From Gammaproteobacteria bacterium UBA3067 (lineage in GTDB: Bacteria; Pseudomonadota; Gammaproteobacteria; Pseudomonadales; UBA3067): a stretch of DNA of 6,591 nucleotides. The translations under genes and the position numbers were made by a program. How positions within the stretch are numbered: position 1 is the stretch's first letter; each line of letters starts with the position of its first letter. Positions 6,352-6,591 of the stretch are shown here, in pieces. The stretch covers positions 1 through 6,591 of the forward strand of contig DFBZ01000149.1 in assembly GCA_002366835.1 (NCBI GenBank), written 5' to 3'. The notes under the pieces were generated by a model, which saw nothing but the letters and a program-made list of their open reading frames with translations, did no database searches and was not told where the DNA came from.

Positions 6352-6591
6352 TCAACCCAGTTGCTGTACAGACTTACCCCGCCCAATGGCATAATAAGAA
6401 AAACCCTTCTCTTCCATACGGCTGGGCTCAAACAATTTCCGGCCATCAAAAATCACCGGCTAAGACAGGGCCTGCTTGATTTCATCCAAATCAGGCGCAC
6501 GGAAATTACGCCACTCGGTACAGATCACCAAAGCATCCGCATTACGCAAAGCGGCTTCTTTCGTACCGACCAGTAGCAAATCATCCCGGTG
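6352..6591 (-). pseudogene. ugd: UDP-glucose 6-dehydrogenase, C-terminal end interrupted by an in-frame TAG (partial at window edge)
   Basis: The minus-strand frame entering at 6591 encodes the UDP-binding C-terminal domain of UDP-glucose/GDP-mannose dehydrogenases. It includes ALRNADALVICTEWRNFRAP and DLDEIKQALS, then a TAG at 6460-6462, then PVIFDGRKLFEPSRMEEKG and FSYYAIGR to a TGA at 6352-6354. Relatives read straight through this point (typically ...L-x-x-PVIFDGRN...), so the stop sits inside a conserved region and removes the last 36 positions, including the FDGR and YYAIGR motifs. A single C-to-T change of CAG (Gln) would account for it. The downstream codons remain perfectly conserved, so the lesion is recent, or it is a base-calling error. 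The intact enzyme makes UDP-glucuronate for capsule, exopolysaccharide or LPS. The 5' part lies beyond the window and cannot be assessed. An inverted repeat CAGCAA/TTGCTG (6342-6347, 6361-6366) surrounds the terminal stop, without a T tract. Confidence 0.8.

Noticed and set aside
6460..6462. TAG read as a sense codon (recoding or suppression) in the ugd remnant
   Set aside because: TAG is used as the ordinary stop of gap, the aminopropyltransferase-like gene and the last operon gene in this same window, so general recoding is unlikely.

Overview
The window reads as ordinary chromosomal DNA from a gammaproteobacterium of moderate G+C. The encoded proteins (a class I GAPDH, a membrane-fused spermidine-synthase-like enzyme, a DUF350 protein, a UDP-glucose dehydrogenase tail) suggest a marine or environmental lineage. 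A Cellvibrionales/Alteromonadales-type host is a guess from protein flavour, not a demonstration. I saw no transposase, integrase, CRISPR array, tRNA or rRNA.

Layout. Positions 1-158 hold the 3' end of an unidentified plus-strand gene, followed by a long AT-rich hairpin (218-267). A gene-poor AT-rich stretch (159-689) leads to gap (690-1709, plus), encoding glyceraldehyde-3-phosphate dehydrogenase with its catalytic Cys159/His186 pair intact. A short convergent spacer (1710-1812) carries a run of nine G within a possible terminator. From 1813 to 6203 everything is on the minus strand and forms one apparent four-gene operon. In transcription order it encodes a lipoprotein with a basic Ser/Arg-rich tail (5220-6203), a tandem DUF350 membrane protein (4294-5196), a membrane-embedded polyamine aminopropyltransferase-like enzyme (2521-4236) and a single-pass anchored protein of unknown function (1813-2511). 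A good sigma70-type promoter (TTGACT-16-TATAAA, 6269-6296) precedes it. At the right edge, also minus strand, lies the C-terminal end of a UDP-glucose 6-dehydrogenase gene broken by an in-frame TAG.

How the genes fit. The minus-strand operon is the interesting part. DUF350 proteins and SpeE-like enzymes are known neighbours in bacteria (the E. coli yjf cluster pairs a DUF350 protein with a glutathionylspermidine synthase homologue). Here a catalytic domain with the aminopropyltransferase signature is fused to a seven- or eight-helix membrane domain, and is flanked by an outer-membrane-type lipoprotein and a periplasm-facing anchored protein. I infer an envelope-associated polyamine-like modification or sensing system of unknown substrate. 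No SAM decarboxylase gene is in the window. gap and the ugd remnant appear to be unrelated neighbours.
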